Assembly (NCBI GenBank): GCA_965153455.1
Contig: OZ234500.1
Span: 6,696,001 to 6,760,000, forward strand
Length of the DNA: 64,000 nucleotides
Origin: Sphagnum compactum
Taxonomy: Eukaryota > Bryophyta > Sphagnopsida > Sphagnales
Direction of reading: 5' to 3'
How positions within the stretch are numbered: the first letter of the stretch is position 1; each line of letters opens with the position of its first letter. Made by a program: the position numbers and the translations under genes. Below, in pieces: positions 10,610 through 22,299 of the stretch. Below the pieces are notes generated by a model that saw only the letters and a program-made list of their open reading frames with translations, had not been told where the DNA came from and did no database searches.

Positions 10610-13320
10610 GTTTTTTTAAAAAATTTAAAATAAATGTCCACGCTTAAATTTTACGTCTAAAAATTCTGCTAACCAAATGTCACAATAATTAGGGCTTAAA
10701 GATTGGAAAAATCTCAATGTTTAATTACAATTTTTGATTCAAAACTAAGTTTTAATCTATTTAAACTTTTAACAATATGATGTATATTAATCTAATATTT
10801 TGTATATTGGTTTATGGGTATAATTCACCACTAGGCCATGCTAAATGCTACATGTTTTAGCCAACTTGGCTACATCATGGTGATCACTTAGTGACTACCA
10901 TCCAACACATTTATGTATACTATTTAAGGTTTAGGTCTTGGGAGTCATGTTGTCCATAATATGGTAATTGGGGGAAAAAAAATCTATCTTTAAAAGGAAG
11001 CATGTGATGATGAAAAAATGAATCACACATGGATGACATCCAAAGGTTAGTTAGGTTGGGCAACCATATTCTCTTTGATATTTAGGGTGGCCATCCAGTG
11101 TTCATCTTTCTAAAGAGGCAATGGAATGGTGAGGAAAAACACACACATTCCATTTGTGTTCTAAGTATGATTTCAATTCAGCATTACGAAAAAAGTCCCA
11201 AACAAAATTCTTGTGAATTGGTTGGATGTAAAATTTCAATCACTTCATATTCCAAAGTAATACCCACTTGTAGACACTAGGGTATCTATTTATTAAAGGA
11301 AGGGAGTTTGTTTGGTTTTATGTGTTTGTCATATTGAGATCTCCCAAACCACAAAGCCCCCCACTCTACTCATGGTACCATTGGAAAGCTATCCATGAAT
11401 AAGGGATGCACGAGGTGGTTTTGTAAAATTTAGACCTATGGCACGAGGGTTATTGGATATTGAACAAAATCTTAAATTCAACGTAATCAAAACCTTTTAA
11501 ATTCAAGGAAATGGGGGGAGCTCTTTTGGGATTGTTGAAACATGTTCAATGACTAGGATTCTATGGACATAATCTTGTAAGTTTTTTAGACCTAAGGTGC
11601 AAGAGATATTGAATTTTGAGTAGTCTTTGTTAAAGTGTATGAAAGCACACCACAATTGGCTTCTGGGGGCTCGCTTGCCCATTTTCACACAACCCAAAAA
11701 AAGGACCCACTTATATAACATACTAGGCCCACTTTACACTAGGAGTCAGGGCTGAAAAAACTTGGGTCCAACTTTGAGCATTTTTGGCTTGTTGTTTGGC
11801 CCCATGGACCTGTTTAATCTTTTTAAATTAAATCTCTAGAACAAATTTCATAACTATCAATAAAAGTTTCCAAAAAACACCAAGTTTCTTAAAGATGTTC
11901 CATGTTGTGCACAAAAGTTGTAAGGGAACAATTTTTTTTTTAAATGTTGAAACCGAAAATTGATGATCTTTGTTGATCTTACAATTTATGCTAATTACAC
12001 CATGAAATTTATATAATGTTAAAAATTTTAAATACGGATGGATGGATCGATACTATTCTTGTAAAATGCTTTTTGAAACTCCAAGGGACCTCACATCGTT
12101 TATCTATTAGCATTTAGTAAATTATTATTACATATGAAGATGTACTTGTGTTTTGGTTTCTTATGGAAGATTTTTAAACCACCAACATGAACCAAAAGGA
12201 TTGATTCCACCCAAAAATATACCTAGGCATCTTTGCAAGTCCACACTTGGTTTTGGATTCCCAAGATCACTTGAAAAGCCAATATCCTATCTCCACTCCC
12301 TTTTGTTGCCTCTACTTGTCAGGTAGAAAGTAGAAACTACATGAGTTAATAGAGACTAAGGGCCACTTTAGGTGAGGGTCCAAGGTCCAATGAAATAGAA
12401 CAATCCTATTGGCTGAAAGCCATAAATTGGACCCCATGGCCTTTAGATGAGGGTCCCAGACCAAAAAGTGGCAAATAAAGACTAAACCTACATGGCACCA
12501 TTTTGTTGCTTGTTTGGAATGTATAGCCAACTCAGAGGAAATTTGTGATTTCTTACGGCATTGGTTGCCTCTGGGGTCTGAAGATGGATTGTAGAGGAGC
12601 TTTGGGCGCACATGCTGCCCTTAGATCGCTGGATTTGGACAAGGGGCTCAAAAGTTATGGCTTCTCAAAGGTCTTGGCCTCATTGCCTAAATCAAATTTC
12701 GACCAAACAATTTTTGCCAATCTAACATCTGTTAATGCACATATCATACCCGACACATGTCAAACATCCAGGATATCACCAAACAATCTCCTACCCAAAT
12801 ATACACCCTCCATTGGAAATAACAAACGTGTTTATTCAATGGTCGAGATTGAAACCCAAAAATGGGCAAAACATGTTTGGTGATCAATGCCCTAAGGTGT
12901 AGCTAAACCTTACTTTTAAAACCCTCTCCAGCACAACACCGCTCCAAAACCTACCACCCCAACACCCATTCCCTTTCCTCTTCCCTCATCCATTTTGAAT
13001 CCCTCATGCTTGTGGCCCTCTCATTGATGTTGAGAACTTTGTTCATTGTGTAGATTTTTGTGATTGTTCTCATGGTGCTCATTGTGTGCTCGAGGCATTC
13101 TCCTGAGGTATAAGCAGTTGCAACTTCCAAGCTTTTCTCCTACATGTTTAATAACTCCAAGTTGTTTGTGGGGTGCAGGTGTTGGAGTGGGTCCCCGGAA
13201 AGGTGCATGTGTTATTCAAGGTCCTTTCCTGATCTTCAAGGTGTTATGTGTTTTTCAAGGTTTTCTCTTGGTGCTCTGATGGTATTTTTTTGCAACCTTT
13301 TCTTGGTGTTATTCATCTAA
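10610..13320. other. AT-rich region without a convincing gene; dispersed repeat pieces
   Basis: At 11726-11775 there is GGCCCACTTTACACTAGGAG, shared with 24483, 50686 and, inverted, 51202-51226. At 12358-12480 lies a related piece with CAATCCTATTGG, also found at 24530 and, diverged, near 50735. An open frame at 12545-12883 (112 codons) has no recognisable domain, and I do not call it a gene. Confidence 0.5.
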
Positions 13321-13324
13321 ACTT

Positions 13325-14215
13325 GATCATCCTCTTGAGCTTTGAACTTGATCAATTGTCGTTCTTGTTGAGCTTTGAACTTGACCGATTGTCGCTCCTC
13401 GTGAGCTTGGAACTTCAGTTGCTGCTCCTCTTGAGCTTGGAACTTGATCAGTTGCTATTCTTTTTAAGCTTGGAATTTGATCGGTGCCGCTCCTCTTGAG
13501 CTTTGAACTTGATTGGTTGTTGTTCCTCTTGAGCTTTGAACTTGATCAATTGTTGTTCTTCTTGAGCTTGGAACCTCAATTGTTGTTCCTCTTGAACTTG
13601 GAACTTGATCAGTTGCTGCTCATTCTAAGCTTGGAACCTTAAATGCTGCTCATTTTGAACTTGGAACTTTAGCTACTACTTTTCTTGAGCTTGGAACCTA
13701 ATCAACTATGGCTCTTCTTGAGCTTGGAACTTTAGTTGTTGCTCCTTTTTAGTTTGATACTTGATCAATTGTCATTCCTCTTGAGCTTGGAACTTTAATT
13801 GCTACTGCTTTTGAACTTGGAACTTTAGCTATTGGTCTTTTTGAGTTTGGAACTTGATCAATTATTGCTACTCTTGAGCTTGGAACCTCAATCGCTCTTC
13901 CTCTTAGGCTTGGAACTTGATTAGTTGTTACTTCTCTTTAGCTTGGAACCTGATCAACTATAGCACTTATTGAACTTAGAACTCAATCAACTACAACACC
14001 TCTTGAGCTTGGAACCTGATCACCTATTGCTTCTCTTGAATTTGGAACCTTGACTTCTACTCCTTAAGCTTGGAACTTGATTAATTTTTGCTCCTTTTAA
14101 GCTTGGAACTTGATTAATTTCCACTCCTTTTAAGGTTGGAACCTGATCATCCGTCACTCCTCTTGAACCTAGAACCTAATCACCTATTGCTCCTCTTGAA
14201 CTTTGATTTTGAACT
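13325..14215. repeat. Minisatellite of about 20 units, 42-45 bp period
   Basis: The repeated text is CTTGAGCTTGGAACTTGATC plus a variable segment such as AATTGTTGCTCCT. Early units are 42 bp, so a frame translates as a 14-residue repeat (LLSFELDQLSF-like, 13248-13499). Later units drift in length and sequence. On the opposite strand the unit reads CAAGCTCAAGAGGAGCA, similar to minisatellites inside the hAT elements at 49.5-49.8 kb and 52.1-52.6 kb. Confidence 0.85.
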
Positions 14216-14689
14216 GCAACTTTGGTGTTCATAGTGATTTGGCTTTCACAGTGTTGTGAAGAATCAAACCTTCATTATATTGTTGTTATTTCTTTCTTTC
14301 CCAACGGGCCTTCTTTGCTACATTCGAACTTTAACCCATTGTTGGGCCTATTTTTGGGCGTTTGTTGTTTGACCTAAGTTGACACCCCTGTATCCAGCAA
14401 GGTGAGCTTTCATCCTTTCCTTGAAGTTGTGATGAAATCCATCCCCTGCTCCTCTAATTGCTATGGATGACCAAACTAAGATGAAACTTGCTCAATGTTG
14501 TTTTACACTTGTTCCCTTTCAATTATTCTTGCAGTTTCGGTCGTTGTTGTAAAAACTTTTCTAGTTTACTTTTGTTGTTTTTTTTTTCTTATTTGCTTTA
14601 TTGCCTCCCTATCCATTTTTTTTTGTCACATAACTTTTATATATTCTTTTGAAGTCACAACATGGCTCTACAAATAATCCACTAAAGGT

Positions 14690-15353
14690 TCTTATCCATG
14701 GGTCTTTCTTACATGTAGTTACGGCAATGATAACAAAGTCTTCCCTATCAATGCTTCTTGAATTGAACGCTTTGGGTTTGTGACTACTATTTCCACATCC
14801 AATGAAGCCTATGCCAAATGTTCAACTAAGGTTTTTGATGTTGTTACAGATTCATAGTTAGTGATTATTGAAGACCTAGGCATATTTACATAGGCTAATC
14901 TTGAGCTAAATCATTAGCTACTTCCTCATGAGTTGTAGATTCTATTGTTGTTGATATGTTGATCAACTCTTTTGCAGCAAGATTTTGTGCCCATTGCATC
15001 CCATCATCTTCATTTGAGTGGTAGCCATCATCTTCTTTTTCTTTGGTCTAATTCTATAATATGTACAAGGTACTAGGGCTTGTTTTATGATCCATGGCCC
15101 TAGGGTTAAGTGGCCAAATCCTTGTAGCTTTGAACCCTCATATGATTTTTTTGTGGGTGCTTGGTTTATAACTTTGTCTATCCACCCTACCAATGTTTAG
15201 GGCTTTGTCTACCACCAAGAGTTCTTTAGTATTCCTCCTTGGAAAGGTGTTGGCCTAGTTTGCATTAATTTTGCCACTTTTAGCTTTAGTTGTTACAAAT
15301 TAATTGACAATCCAACTTCTAGCATTACCAAAACCCAAACAACCACACCCTAA
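14690..15353 (+). pseudogene. Decayed coding remnant of unknown family
   Basis: The frame from about 14718 to 14874 reads protein-like (NDNKVFPINAS, stop, IERFGFVTTISTSNEA, then KVFDVVTDS and stop). The frame at 15069-15353 reads ACFMIHGPRVKWPNPCSFE, later WFITLSIHPTNV, stop at 15198-15200, then EFFSIPPWKGVGLVC and a final stop. Two nearby same-strand segments with single in-frame stops suggest one old broken gene, perhaps a transposable-element protein. Family assignment needs a profile search. Confidence 0.35.
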
Positions 15354-18300
15354 TCTTTTTTTTCTATTAGCACACCTTTTGGCCCAGGTTTCCTAAATGT
15401 TGTTTTGCCATACAAGTGATTAGAAGATGAGGTAAGAAGTATGTTTTAATGCCTACTTGCCTTCTTCAATGAAGTTATCCCACCTTCAATTACATCCATG
15501 GCCTCCTTTAGTGTTTCATTAGTCCATTTGCTTTTGGTCTTGTCAATAGTACTACAACTATTAATTTTTTTGTTTCTTTGTTGGTTCATGTGGAGAAGAT
15601 GGTGGGACATTCTCTTTGTCTTGTGTTAGCTATTGCTATTGTCCATTTTGCCTCCTCTGAAACACATTTAACATCATGATTTAGATTGCCTTGGCCCCAA
15701 CCACTAACAAGTTGTTTGTGTGTGCGTTCTAGCCTTATAAGAGGTACATATTTCAATTTCTTGTCTTTGTTCTAACTTTCAAGAAAATTTGCAAGGTCAA
15801 AGTATGTGTGAAATGGATATATATGCATGTAGTTCTTGAGAAGAAATAAAATGCATAAAATTGTTCAAAGTCATTCCAAACTAAATGTTAGTCTATTATT
15901 TTTGTGCAGGTTATAGGTGTATAAACCTAACTACGATTTCTTGGAACTAAATTTTTTTTGCCTCTCTTGTGACTACTTGTTAGGAACTACATATTTTTGC
16001 ACCTAATGATAATATAGAAACTTCTTGAACTTTTCATTGTAAAGTTGATTTATTGTAATCTTTCCTATCTATCCCTCTATGTTCATTCCTAAATCTTGGC
16101 TTTCTATCTTTGCTTTGACTATTATAAGATATGATTATTGATGTTCAAGGTTTTGCTCTTCCTCTCTAGCTATTGTAATGTCTATTTTTTGTTCTTCTAC
16201 CTGTTGTGGCTCGTGTTTGACTACTCAAAGGTTTATTCCTTACTTTCAAGATCTCTTAAAAAAAAATTTAGTTTTTGATCTATGAGCCTTCTCTAGTCCT
16301 CCTTTGTTGCCTACCTACTATTGATCAAGCCCATATGTTTTCAAAATTATGATGAAGGATTTGAAGCTAACATCATTACTCGAAAGCTCTAACATGCTAA
16401 AAAATGTTGTAATGTTGTTTGACAAAATGATCTGTGCATCCAAATTTGCAACATAGCCTTCTGAACCTTGTGATTATGGTGATGTTATTTTGGCGAAAAT
16501 GGGGTGCACAAAATTGGGGGGAAATTACAAGTTCTTCCCTAATTAATGTACTAATTTGAGTATCCATTAGATTCTAGTGATGTTTTGATCCTTGTTGTGT
16601 GCTATTTAACATTACCTACACACCCCAATCACCAAATTAGTGTTTTGGATTTCCAAACTTTGATTTTTGTAAAGGTGTTCAAATTCATTTTCTAACCCAA
16701 ACATTAAAGGTAAATTTCGTTTTGTCCCTTATGAATTGATGTTATGTTTTTGCCATTTTAGTGTTTGATCTGATGCCCAACACCAAATTATATTTTCCAT
16801 CCCAAACATTGGGTCCTTGTAAAACCAATTTAGTTTTCTCCCTTCACCAAACATTACTAATATCCCCCATGTTCCCCCCTTGTACATTGAAATTTAGCTA
16901 ACCACCCATCACCAAACATGATTACATCCAAAACCCCCCATAAATTATGTAAATATGCATAGTTAAAACCCTATGGTTGAACCATCAAATTTATGGCCGG
17001 TTAGAATGGTGAAAAATGTTAAACACCAATGTCCATCATCAATCATTTAGTGATAGGCTAAAGTGATAATGCCCATAAGATTTTTTATGATCCAACATAG
17101 GCCAACTCTTGCACTATATGGGTGCTCAGTAATCAACATGTGTTTAGTGGTGGGCATGTTTACCTTACCAGTATGATGGATAACCAAGATGAGAACCACC
17201 TCTTAGTTCTCATTGTACCCATGCGAAAATCATGTTTTGAAAAACTAACCCCTTTTTTAATTAAAAAATCGTGAAAATTGGATGGTTTCTATGAGAAAAC
17301 CCATATTTGGTTATTTCGAGAATGTAAGGATTAGGGCTTTAGGGTGGTGGTTGGGATTAGCTTAGCTTAGAAGTTAGGATGGAACCACATTTTGTGGTGG
17401 TGTTTAATGGGAGATGGGAGAGATAAAGAATCTCATGGTTTTTTCTTTTTCATTTTGGCAAGTGCTCATTTTGTGAAGTTTCGTGAGCTAGTCATTTCAA
17501 GATATTTTGTGAGGTTTTTGAATGTTGATCTCATGAGGTCTATGTTGTCCAAGGTTTGTGAATGTTCATTTCATGACGATTGTGAACATTCATTTTGCTT
17601 CAAGGTGACATTTTCCTATTCATTGTTAGCCACTTGGTGTCCATTGTTGTTTGGCATTGGTTGTTCAATGTCAACTATTGCTTACCATCACCTATTGTTC
17701 CTTGCCATCACCTATCATTGTTGTTCGTCATCGACTACTACCATTGCTTGTTATCACAAGGTATGGTTGTTTGAAGTTTTTTGCTAGTTGTCATTGATGG
17801 CTACTGCATGCCATTGTCAAAGGTCCATGTACATTTGCTACTCCTTTTCCCTTGTTGGTCTTATTCATCATTGGTTGTTGTTGTTGTCGATATTTTGTTG
17901 TTGTGTTGGATATTCCCTGCCCATTTTTGCTTTGTATTGGATTTGAAACAAATGGAGTTCATTCAATCCTCAACTTCAAACAACAAACAACGTAAGTTTT
18001 ACTTTTAAATTTTTTTTAAATTTAACAAAATCTTTTCTTTTTTCTTTCTTTTTCTTATAGTTCATAATAGTGTTTTTAAAAACTTAGTAGCGTTCATTTT
18101 ATTTTTTCTTCTTTTTTTTCTTGTTTTTAATACACACAAATTGCATATTTTTTAATGCAAAATTACATCATGATAATTGCACATATTTAATTAAATTGTA
18201 AATTGTACATACTTCACATCAATACATCATAAATAAAAAAGACACATCATTTATATGAAAGTAATATATATGTTTTTCATGCCATTTTTACATTTTGAAA

Positions 18301-18979
18301 CTCGTAGTTTTCGCATATACACATTTTTTTATGATTTTTGCTCAGATTCTATTGAAATTTGGTGATATTGGAAGTTTGTGATGATGGACAATGGATTCTC
18401 CATGTGTGGAATTTTCAATTATATGATGTATGCTTGTTGTGTAATACCACTTGAACTTTGTATTTTTATGAAGATTAGTGCATGTCCGATGTTATACATT
18501 GTTAGGTCAACATGCAAGGTTGGAAAAAATCAACATAATCCATTGTACATCTATCCAGTCCTCCACAAAATACATAAAATTCATTACACCTAAAAACCTA
18601 TATCGTGCATAATTTGGAGATTCAATATTCTTGCAATTTAACATGTTGTTAAGTACATATACATATAGTTTTTGGCATTGGCAATATTTAGTATATTCTC
18701 ATGGCACATATGGCATTCCCATCTTGCACTAGCTATGTATGTTATGTGGTAAAATAAAGTTCAAACCACTTGTGCAATTTAGAGCATTGCATTTCATTTG
18801 GAGTATGGACTACATTCAATTTATTCATGTATGCACAACTCCAAGTGTCAAGATGAATCAAACAAGACAAAAAAATGGCACCTAAGAATGGATGCAAAGG
18901 CAATAAATTCAAGTTGAGAAAGAGGGGTGTTTTATTGATGGACATAGAATACATGCTTCTCCATTCCAAGGTCACATCC
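15354..18979. other. AT-rich region, no supported gene
   Basis: Open frames such as 17392-17787 are rich in Phe, His and Cys codons from T-rich DNA and show no domain. Imperfect CACCTATTGTT/CATCGACTAC repeats occur near 17640-17760. I see no RNA gene or element boundary. Confidence 0.6.
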
Positions 18980-21850
18980 ATATAATCATAACTGTGGTGT
19001 TGATCAACACCCTAGCTATGCCATCCACGAGTACACTAAAACTAAACACATGTGGGGACTTAGTACATCATGTATAAACACAATATCCATTGAAAATTGA
19101 TTGTGATTACTAGATGCAAGGAACTATTTTTATTTATTTACATTCAAGCTCACATCTAGTGGACCTACAAGATTAATGAAGTGCAAGTTTTAATCTTAAC
19201 CTATGTCACTAAATTGCCTTTAGCCAACATGCTACAAGTTCTTTGTACATATACATCACCAAGCTTGTAGGGAACTTTTTGTTGCCACATTTTACATACA
19301 TGTCAATTAGTAAGCTATTTCTAAGCTACTTCCAAAAAAGACATTTGAATCCTATCCACTTTCAATGGTCTATTCATGATCATACATGCTTTAAAATCTT
19401 CATGTGCATCTATGTTGACATATGCATTTTATACCCCCATAACAATGCAACAAAGTTGGTTTGCATACATGTATATACATGTTGAAAAATTAGACCTAAA
19501 ATTTACATTAGAGTTCAAGAGAGGAAACTAATTTTGATGGTTGATTCCATGTTCTCACAAGAGTTGGCAGCCCACAACCAAATGCAATTAGTTTCAAAAA
19601 CATGATAATATGTATAGTAATGGGAATAAACAAATCATCAACCTCAAGACATTAAGTTTAGATTCAAATTCAAAGAAAGAACTTGTAAAAAAAAATAGGC
19701 ATGTTATAGTACCTTTATTTTGGCTACTTTTGGATGGTTATGGGCAAGTTGACATTTTACGGAACTTGCATTGTTAGTTTGATACTCCTTGCCTTGCAAC
19801 TTTCTATACATTTTTCATTCTAATCAAAAAAGAAAAAAAAACATTGGAAGCTTTGAAAAACCTTATGGAAATGCTTCAAGAAAACAGAAACAATGGAAAA
19901 AAAGTTTCAATGAAGCACCAAAACCCAACTCTATGTGGTGTTGCCAAAAGGACACACAAAGTTGGAAGGAAGTTTTGGATGGAAAAATAAATTTTCAATA
20001 TTACCATGTGTCTTTGGAAGATCCTTACACTAGTTATTATTGTACATTACAAAGCTTAGGTATGTATGAGGTGTACTAACTAGGTATGTAGGGTAGATGC
20101 AAGCTACGGTGGCTCACTTTTTGCAACCTCATGAACTTTCTGTAGAATGTACTCTATTCAAATGCCACAAACACATTGTAAAATCATTAATTTGATAAAA
20201 ATATTTGTGGATTAAGATTTCCAACTTGAATAAGAATACTTATCAAGGGGTGAAATTAAATAAACATACACCAATCATATAATAATGGACTTTTAAAATG
20301 GACATATGGATTATAATTTGGGTTTTGCATTAGCAATCAAATGCATTTTTTGTTATGATTTCATCTCAATTTTTTTATAAGGTTTCAATATACGATACAT
20401 GATGGAAAAAAAAAAAAATTGAAAAAAATTACAACCAAAATTTTAACAAACAAATAACTATGGACTTTTGAATGACCAGATTTGGGCCATATTTTCAAAA
20501 GCCCAATCTTGGTCATTTTTCGTTGGTTTGATATTTTTTTTCATCTAACATGTATAATAAAGAGTTTTTAAAATAGGCATCCTTTTATATGGACTTTATT
20601 AATTGATTAATCATCACGTAAGGTCCACTAAACATTGGTTTTTAATGTTTTTTTTCATTCTGTGTTTATTTTTTCATTTATATGGACTTTTGGGATTGGG
20701 ACTCTTGCCGTTTTTGAGGTGCCATAGCTTGCATCTACCTTGCATATACAAGGTATTTATGTATGTGTATACTTTGCATATTAACTATGAGTACTTAAAC
20801 TATTCATATGTTATTATGTACAAGATGGTATATTTCATATATCAACACTATGCATAAATACATAGCCTACTTAGGTGGGCTCAATAAGTTTCTATGTAAG
20901 TTAGGTAGGTATTACCTAGGTTACCTAGGTATATTTGGTAGGCTTGGTGGGTATGCTAGGTATAGTTAGGTAGGCACCTACTAAGCCTACTAAATTACCT
21001 AGATATAATACCTAAATACCTAGCCTACCTTGGTTTCAAGGTAGGTATACTAGGTAGGGTAAGTAGGTACCTACCTAATGAAAAACCTATTATTGTACCT
21101 AAGTAGGTTATATGCGATGTGTATAGCCTTGGTATACAAAGGTATTGCAACATGCTTATTTTTGCTTACAAATTTGTTTTTTGAATTTGGTTTTGAACTT
21201 GATGTTTTAAGGTTGATGGTTAGTTTGTTCCCATTGTTGTATATACTATTATGTTTTGAAATTAGTTGCATTTGATTGTGGGTTGCCAAATCTTGTGTGA
21301 ATATGAAATCAACCATTGAAATTTTGCTCCCTTTCACTTTAATGTACATTTCAATTATGATTTTTCAACATGCATACATGTATGTAGCCCAACTTTGTTG
21401 CATTGTTATGGGAATGCTAAATCCATGTGTTAGCATAGATTCACATGAAATCTCAAAGCATGTATGATCATGAGTAGACCATTGAAAGTGGATAGGATTC
21501 AAACGTTTTTTTATGGAAGTAGCTCGGTTGACATGTATGCAATATATGGCAATAAAAAATTCCCCACAAGCTTAGTGATGTGTATGTACAGGGAACTTGT
21601 AGCATATTGGTTGAAGGTAGTCCAATGACAAAGGTGGAGATTAAAACATACACTTCATTAATCTTCCAAGTTCACTAGATTGGAGTTTGAATTGTGGATA
21701 AATAAGAATGTGCCTTAAAGGTGGTTGTAGGGTAAAATCACAAACTAGTGTCCATTCTTAGTAGTGGTGGATGACATAGCTAGATCGTTGATGTTGGAAA
21801 TGTTCCACTAATTTGTAATTGGAATTATCTTCAACCTACCAAAGTGGAGC
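18980..21850. repeat. Large imperfect inverted repeat, arms about 0.75 kb, spacer about 1.4 kb
   Basis: Left arm (about 18980-19725) and right arm (about 21115-21850) match in reverse complement. Landmarks are CTAGCTATGCCATCCAC (19012) with its partner near 21780, AAGATTAATGAAGTG (19169) with 21655, CATCACCAAGCTTGTAGGG (19254) with 21580, and GAATCCTATCCACTTTCAAT (19348) with 21495. CTAAGTTT/AAATTCAAA text near 19665 also matches 21190. Identity looks about 70-75 percent with small gaps. The spacer contains a 96-codon open frame (19789-20079) of unknown nature. This could be an old element with long terminal inverted repeats or a segmental inverted duplication. Confidence 0.85.
20880..21075. 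repeat. TAGG/CCTA-rich self-complementary tract
   Basis: About 195 bp is built mainly from TAGGTAGGTA and TACCTACCTA words on the same strand, including GTAGGTACCTACCTA near 21065. It lies in the spacer of the large inverted repeat, next to the right arm. Shorter TAGGTAGG tracts occur near 50320-50430 and 56878-56915. Confidence 0.7.
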
Positions 21851-21859
21851 ACACAAAGA

Positions 21860-22290
21860 ATGCTACACATGGTACATGACCACACTCACACCATACAAAG
21901 CCCACATTACATTTCCACCCAAGCACAACCCCTCATGGACCATGTAGTGGAAACCATGGACATAAACCATAATACTTAACCACTAGACAAATTGTAACAT
22001 GTATTAACCACTAGAATTCAATATAGTGGATAAAACCACCAAACTAAAGTGGGTGGAGGAAACTATTGAACTCATGACTCAAACCACTATACCAAGTGGG
22101 CAAGGTAAAATATGTTTTAAAAGTTCCATTTTTTAATAAAAAATTGGCAAACCATTCAATAACCACCAAGCAAGGGGTTGGGTGGTTATGAGTGGTTGGG
22201 TTGCCATGCAACCCAAAACACACTCCAATCCATTATATATAGTCTAAACCACTGTAGTGGTTTTTGGTAATCCACCCAAAATTGGGTGGA
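21860..22290. repeat. Region with scattered CCACTA/TAGTGG words
   Basis: ACCACTA or its complement TAGTGG recurs many times, including AACCACTGTAGTGGTT near 22250, a near-perfect 16 bp palindrome. No regular period was found. The tract may be an eroded short-repeat array. Confidence 0.4.
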
Positions 22291-22299
22291 ATGTATAGT

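Noticed and set aside
12545-12883. 112-codon plus-strand frame as a gene
   Set aside because: No recognisable motif, no flanking exons with matching phase, and it overlaps pieces of dispersed repeats.
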